Positions 6,220-8,664 of a DNA stretch of 8,664 nucleotides are shown in pieces (position 1 is the stretch's first letter; every line of letters starts with the position of its first letter). Both the position numbers and the translations under genes were made by a program. A model generated the notes under the pieces. That model saw only the letters and a list, made by a program, of their open reading frames with translations. It had not been told where the DNA came from and made no database searches. This stretch comes from an uncultured Bacteroidota bacterium. GTDB lineage: Bacteria > Bacteroidota > Bacteroidia > Chitinophagales > Chitinophagaceae. Location: assembly GCA_946479055.1 (NCBI GenBank), contig CAMLEX010000165.1:1-8664 (forward strand). The letters are read 5' to 3'.

Positions 6220-6915
6220 ATGAAGTATAAACATCTCTTTTTTGATCTTGACCATACACTGTGGGACTTTGAGGCAAATGCCCGTGCTACACTCGCTATA
6301 CTTTATGATGATTTGCTGTTAAAGGAAAGAGGTATCAATGATTTTGAGTTGTTTTACAAAAACTATCTTGCTCACAACGATAAACTATGGGAGTATTACC
6401 GGAAAGGGCTTATTAAACAGGATGAATTGAGAGTAAAAAGAATGCGGTTGGCATTACTGGATTTTAAGATCGCGGATGATGAATTGTCTCAGAAAATGAG
6501 TGTCCTGTTTTTGGACCTGTTGCCTACACGAAATCTTTTATTTCCCTATACAAAAGAAATACTGCAATACCTGGTTGATAAAAACTACGAACTGCACCTG
6601 ATCACCAACGGCTTTGAACAGGTACAACATAGTAAACTGAAATATTCAGGGCTTGATGTTTTTTTTAAAGAAGTTATCACTTCCGAAGGTTCAAATAGCA
6701 TAAAACCCAACAAAGAAATTTTTGAATATGCTTTTCAAAAAACCAATGCCAACCCGGCAACAAGTATTATGATCGGAGATACCATCGATGTAGACATACA
6801 AGGAGCTATCAATGCCGGCATAGACCAGGTTTTTGTAAACCACACAGGGGTTGTTACAGATATTAAACCAACTTTTACTGTGACTTCACTAAAAGAATTA
6901 GAAGGAATCTTTTGA
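6220..6915 (+). CDS. yjjG: YjjG-family noncanonical pyrimidine nucleotidase (HAD superfamily)
   Basis: The 231-residue product is a HAD phosphatase with all four motifs: motif I FFDLDHT with nucleophile Asp9 and acid/base Asp11, motif II Thr129 in LITNG, motif III Lys162 in SIKPNKEIF, and motif IV GDTIDVD with Asp187, Asp190 and Asp192 in the metal-binding region. The helical cap between about 16 and 110 is the type found in the YjjG subgroup, as is the FDLDHTLWDFE opening. YjjG enzymes dephosphorylate nucleoside monophosphates and help clear damaged or noncanonical pyrimidine nucleotides in the cytoplasm. The ATG at 6220 opens the domain exactly. GTACTTTGC (6207-6215) just upstream resembles a -7 element with one base missing and would give an almost leaderless transcript. 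Subfamily placement is likely but other HAD phosphatases share these motifs. Confidence 0.88.
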   Translation: MKYKHLFFDLDHTLWDFEANARATLAILYDDLLLKERGINDFELFYKNYLAHNDKLWEYYRKGLIKQDELRVKRMRLALLDFKIADDELSQKMSVLFLDLLPTRNLLFPYTKEILQYLVDKNYELHLITNGFEQVQHSKLKYSGLDVFFKEVITSEGSNSIKPNKEIFEYAFQKTNANPATSIMIGDTIDVDIQGAINAGIDQVFVNHTGVVTDIKPTFTVTSLKELEGIF

Positions 6916-7084
6916 GAAAGCTGTGAGTTACAAACAAAACAACTTTAACTATGCGGATCTGTGTGGATAGCAAGTCTCAGTGTAAGGAGATTTAGAGGTC
7001 TTCAACTACCAATTGTTTCCTGAGGATACAATAAAGAAAAGTGTTGCCCAATAAGGCTTTAAGAGTTTTTTTAGAAAAAAAAAT
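6916..7084. other. Intergenic region between convergent yjjG and acylase genes
   Basis: No credible gene and no classical terminator were found. A run of seven T (7065-7071) follows a weak GCC/GGC hairpin near 7046-7057 on the plus strand and is the best, but poor, candidate for a yjjG terminator. On the minus strand the acylase frame stays open for 30 codons after its stop, to a second stop at 6992-6994; this is discussed as a finding. Confidence 0.45.
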
Positions 7085-8664
7085 TTATTCTCCCGGATGA
7101 TATATTCTCTTTGCTTTTATTAAAATTTCTTGTTTATCCAGAGTCATCGGCTTTGTTTGCTGATTTTGAAACATTGTCATCTGGTCTTTATAATGTGGAG
7201 AACCGGGATGAGATGAAGCTCCGAATGCATTCACCGATTCAATAATGGGCAATCCGTTTTTCGGGTAACGGACAAAACAAATGTACGCATCACCGGAAAT
7301 TATTTTGCGCAAACCATGGGTATAAGGCTTGGTATAGGTTGCCGTCAATACATCAGGCAAGCCCCAGGCAGGTCGCATCTCATCACCACGTATTAATTTT
7401 TGTATATCACCTAGAGCAAGATCAGTGGTACCAAAATATTTTATCATATAATCGTATACATACTGGTAAGTTTCTATGGCCTCCGCTTTGGTAAGTTGAC
7501 GTGACGGTGTACCAACCAGTTTACCCGCTAAATAATGATAGACCAATAAAAAAATGGCAGCTCCCTTACTGCTGCTGATAGCTTTTCGGTCCCATTGCTG
7601 AAATGTGTTTATTATATTTTTTAATGAGCCATAATGGTCGCCATTTAAATTCAGCATGCTATCAATGCCATAGGGATATTTCAATTGTTGTGGAAGTTGC
7701 TGATCAAATTTTATGCGTCTGAATGTAGAATAGTCGATTTTATCGATTCCCTTCATTAATTCAGTTACCCGCTGACTGCGGTTATTGTGGTATTTTTCGA
7801 AACCATCTTTAGGGTCGTACTTATTAGCATCCAGGTTAAAACCTGAATCGGTAGCCAGGAACGGTGAATGATTTGTATTATATAAATAGCCGGAAACGGG
7901 ATTAATATATTGTGGCAGTTCATTAATGGATTTAAAATCCGTCCATAATGTAGCAGATGTATTACCTGGTAAAGTGCCTCGCCAATTATATTTCTGCTCA
8001 GGATTGCGTCTTGGTAGTTTGCCATTACTGATATAAAAAATAGTATCATAGCGATCAGCATACATAATGTTGAACATTGGCAGGCTCGTCATACTGAGTG
8101 CCTGATAAAACTCAGTAAAATTTCTGGCCTTGTTCATTCTGTACCATTCTTCCAGGGCTTTGATGTCCATTAAAGCAGGCAGCCGCATGGCAAAGACGCC
8201 TTTTTGGGTTTTTATGGTTGGCCCATATTTGCTTTGGTAAATTTTTTTACCAACAGAAACAGGTATGTTTTTTACACTGAGTTTTATTTTTTTCTCTTCA
8301 AGTTCGTTCCACTCATCATCAAATTTATATTGGTTGTTATCGGCCGGATTCATCTGCAACTGGAATACATCGATCTTGTCCATGTAATTGACTGTATGTG
8401 CCCAGCCTAAATTTTCATTGGTGCCATGAAAAATAAGGCAACCGCCGGGTAATAAGCCGCCAAGTGTATTCCAGCCCTCTTCGCTTTGTACATGTGCTTC
8501 GTAAAAAGCCGTGGGCCCTTCCAATGGTTGATGAGCATTGATGGCAAGAAAAGCTTCGCCGGTATTGGTTTTGGATGGATGAAAAGCAAAGGCATTAGAA
8601 CCCTCCGAACTAAAACCAGGAATCGTAGCAATTTTTCCTCCAATTATTTGAGGTAATGCCTGTT
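7085..8664 (-). CDS. Penicillin acylase family protein (Ntn hydrolase), 5' end missing
   Basis: The gene enters from the right edge, so only its last 525 codons are visible (first whole codon 8662-8660). The apparent start at 8524 is an internal Leu codon: the frame continues upstream through INAHQPLEGP. The precursor is cut autocatalytically before the nucleophile Ser in EGSNAF (Ser codon 8597-8599), which becomes residue 1 of the beta chain. Counting from it, His23 lies in NAHQPLEGP, as in cephalosporin-acylase-type members, and Asn241 falls in YNTNHSP, which lines up with the oxyanion-hole Asn of penicillin G acylase. An RSQRVTEL motif follows as in the family. The enzyme should hydrolyse an amide bond of an acylated substrate, usually in the periplasm; candidates are acyl-homoserine lactones, beta-lactams or other acyl amides, and the sequence does not decide. 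The alpha chain and signal peptide are outside the window. Confidence 0.93.
   Translation of the reverse strand, partial: QALPQIIGGKIATIPGFSSEGSNAFAFHPSKTNTGEAFLAINAHQPLEGPTAFYEAHVQSEEGWNTLGGLLPGGCLIFHGTNENLGWAHTVNYMDKIDVFQLQMNPADNNQYKFDDEWNELEEKKIKLSVKNIPVSVGKKIYQSKYGPTIKTQKGVFAMRLPALMDIKALEEWYRMNKARNFTEFYQALSMTSLPMFNIMYADRYDTIFYISNGKLPRRNPEQKYNWRGTLPGNTSATLWTDFKSINELPQYINPVSGYLYNTNHSPFLATDSGFNLDANKYDPKDGFEKYHNNRSQRVTELMKGIDKIDYSTFRRIKFDQQLPQQLKYPYGIDSMLNLNGDHYGSLKNIINTFQQWDRKAISSSKGAAIFLLVYHYLAGKLVGTPSRQLTKAEAIETYQYVYDYMIKYFGTTDLALGDIQKLIRGDEMRPAWGLPDVLTATYTKPYTHGLRKIISGDAYICFVRYPKNGLPIIESVNAFGASSHPGSPHYKDQMTMFQNQQTKPMTLDKQEILIKAKRIYHPGE

Noticed and set aside
8522..8524. TTG as the acylase start codon
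   Set aside because: The frame is open to the window edge and the upstream 46 codons encode the conserved nucleophile region, so this is an internal Leu codon.
8407..8643. 78-codon minus-strand open frame at the right end
   Set aside because: It overlaps the acylase in another frame, whereas the acylase frame itself carries the conserved EGSNAF and NAHQPLEGP motifs through this stretch.
1..8664. Defence system, prophage, CRISPR or transposon
   Set aside because: All long frames belong to ordinary cellular families; no nuclease-helicase module, toxin-antitoxin pair, recombinase, spacer array or target-site duplication was seen.

Overview
The window looks like an ordinary chromosomal segment from a member of the Bacteroidota, most likely a Chitinophagaceae-like soil or freshwater bacterium. 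Reasons: a GldH-type gliding lipoprotein and a BatD protein (both hallmark Bacteroidota families), moderately AT-rich DNA, starts that mostly lack a strong Shine-Dalgarno sequence, and at least one good match to the Bacteroidota -7 promoter element TAnnTTTG. This assignment is inferred from gene content; no rRNA or other phylogenetic marker is present.

Layout. Positions 1-54 hold the tail of whatever lies upstream, ending in a rho-independent terminator. A 224-base non-coding leader (55-278) precedes four plus-strand genes: yicC (endoribonuclease family), gldH (gliding lipoprotein), a HAMP-less sensor histidine kinase and an OmpR/PhoB-type response regulator (to 3452). The last three are tightly packed and have a probable promoter just before gldH. 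Facing them on the minus strand are a batD gene standing apart from any other bat gene (3507-5315) and an SDR-family oxidoreductase (5430-6137). A YjjG-family HAD nucleotidase runs divergently from the SDR gene (6220-6915). The window ends inside a minus-strand penicillin-acylase-family (Ntn-hydrolase) gene whose 5' end lies beyond position 8664; its catalytic serine and almost the whole beta chain are visible.

How the genes relate. The strongest functional unit is gldH-kinase-regulator: the kinase start lies 8 bases after the gldH stop and the regulator follows 58 bases later, so the two-component pair is probably co-expressed with a cell-surface gliding component. The remaining genes (SDR, YjjG, acylase, batD) look like independent housekeeping or envelope functions with no obvious shared pathway.

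Several true starts differ from the longest open frame. The kinase (1694), regulator (2745) and batD (5315) all start at internal ATGs; gldH appears to use TTG; the acylase frame runs through the apparent start at 8524 to the window edge. I saw no tRNA, rRNA, CRISPR array, transposase or phage gene. No convincing undescribed system is visible. The points most worth a second look are the gldH-linked two-component system, short intergenic repeats of a TACTTC/GAAGTA family (one copy coding part of the GldH signal peptide), the detached batD, and the His-for-Asn change in the SDR catalytic tetrad.
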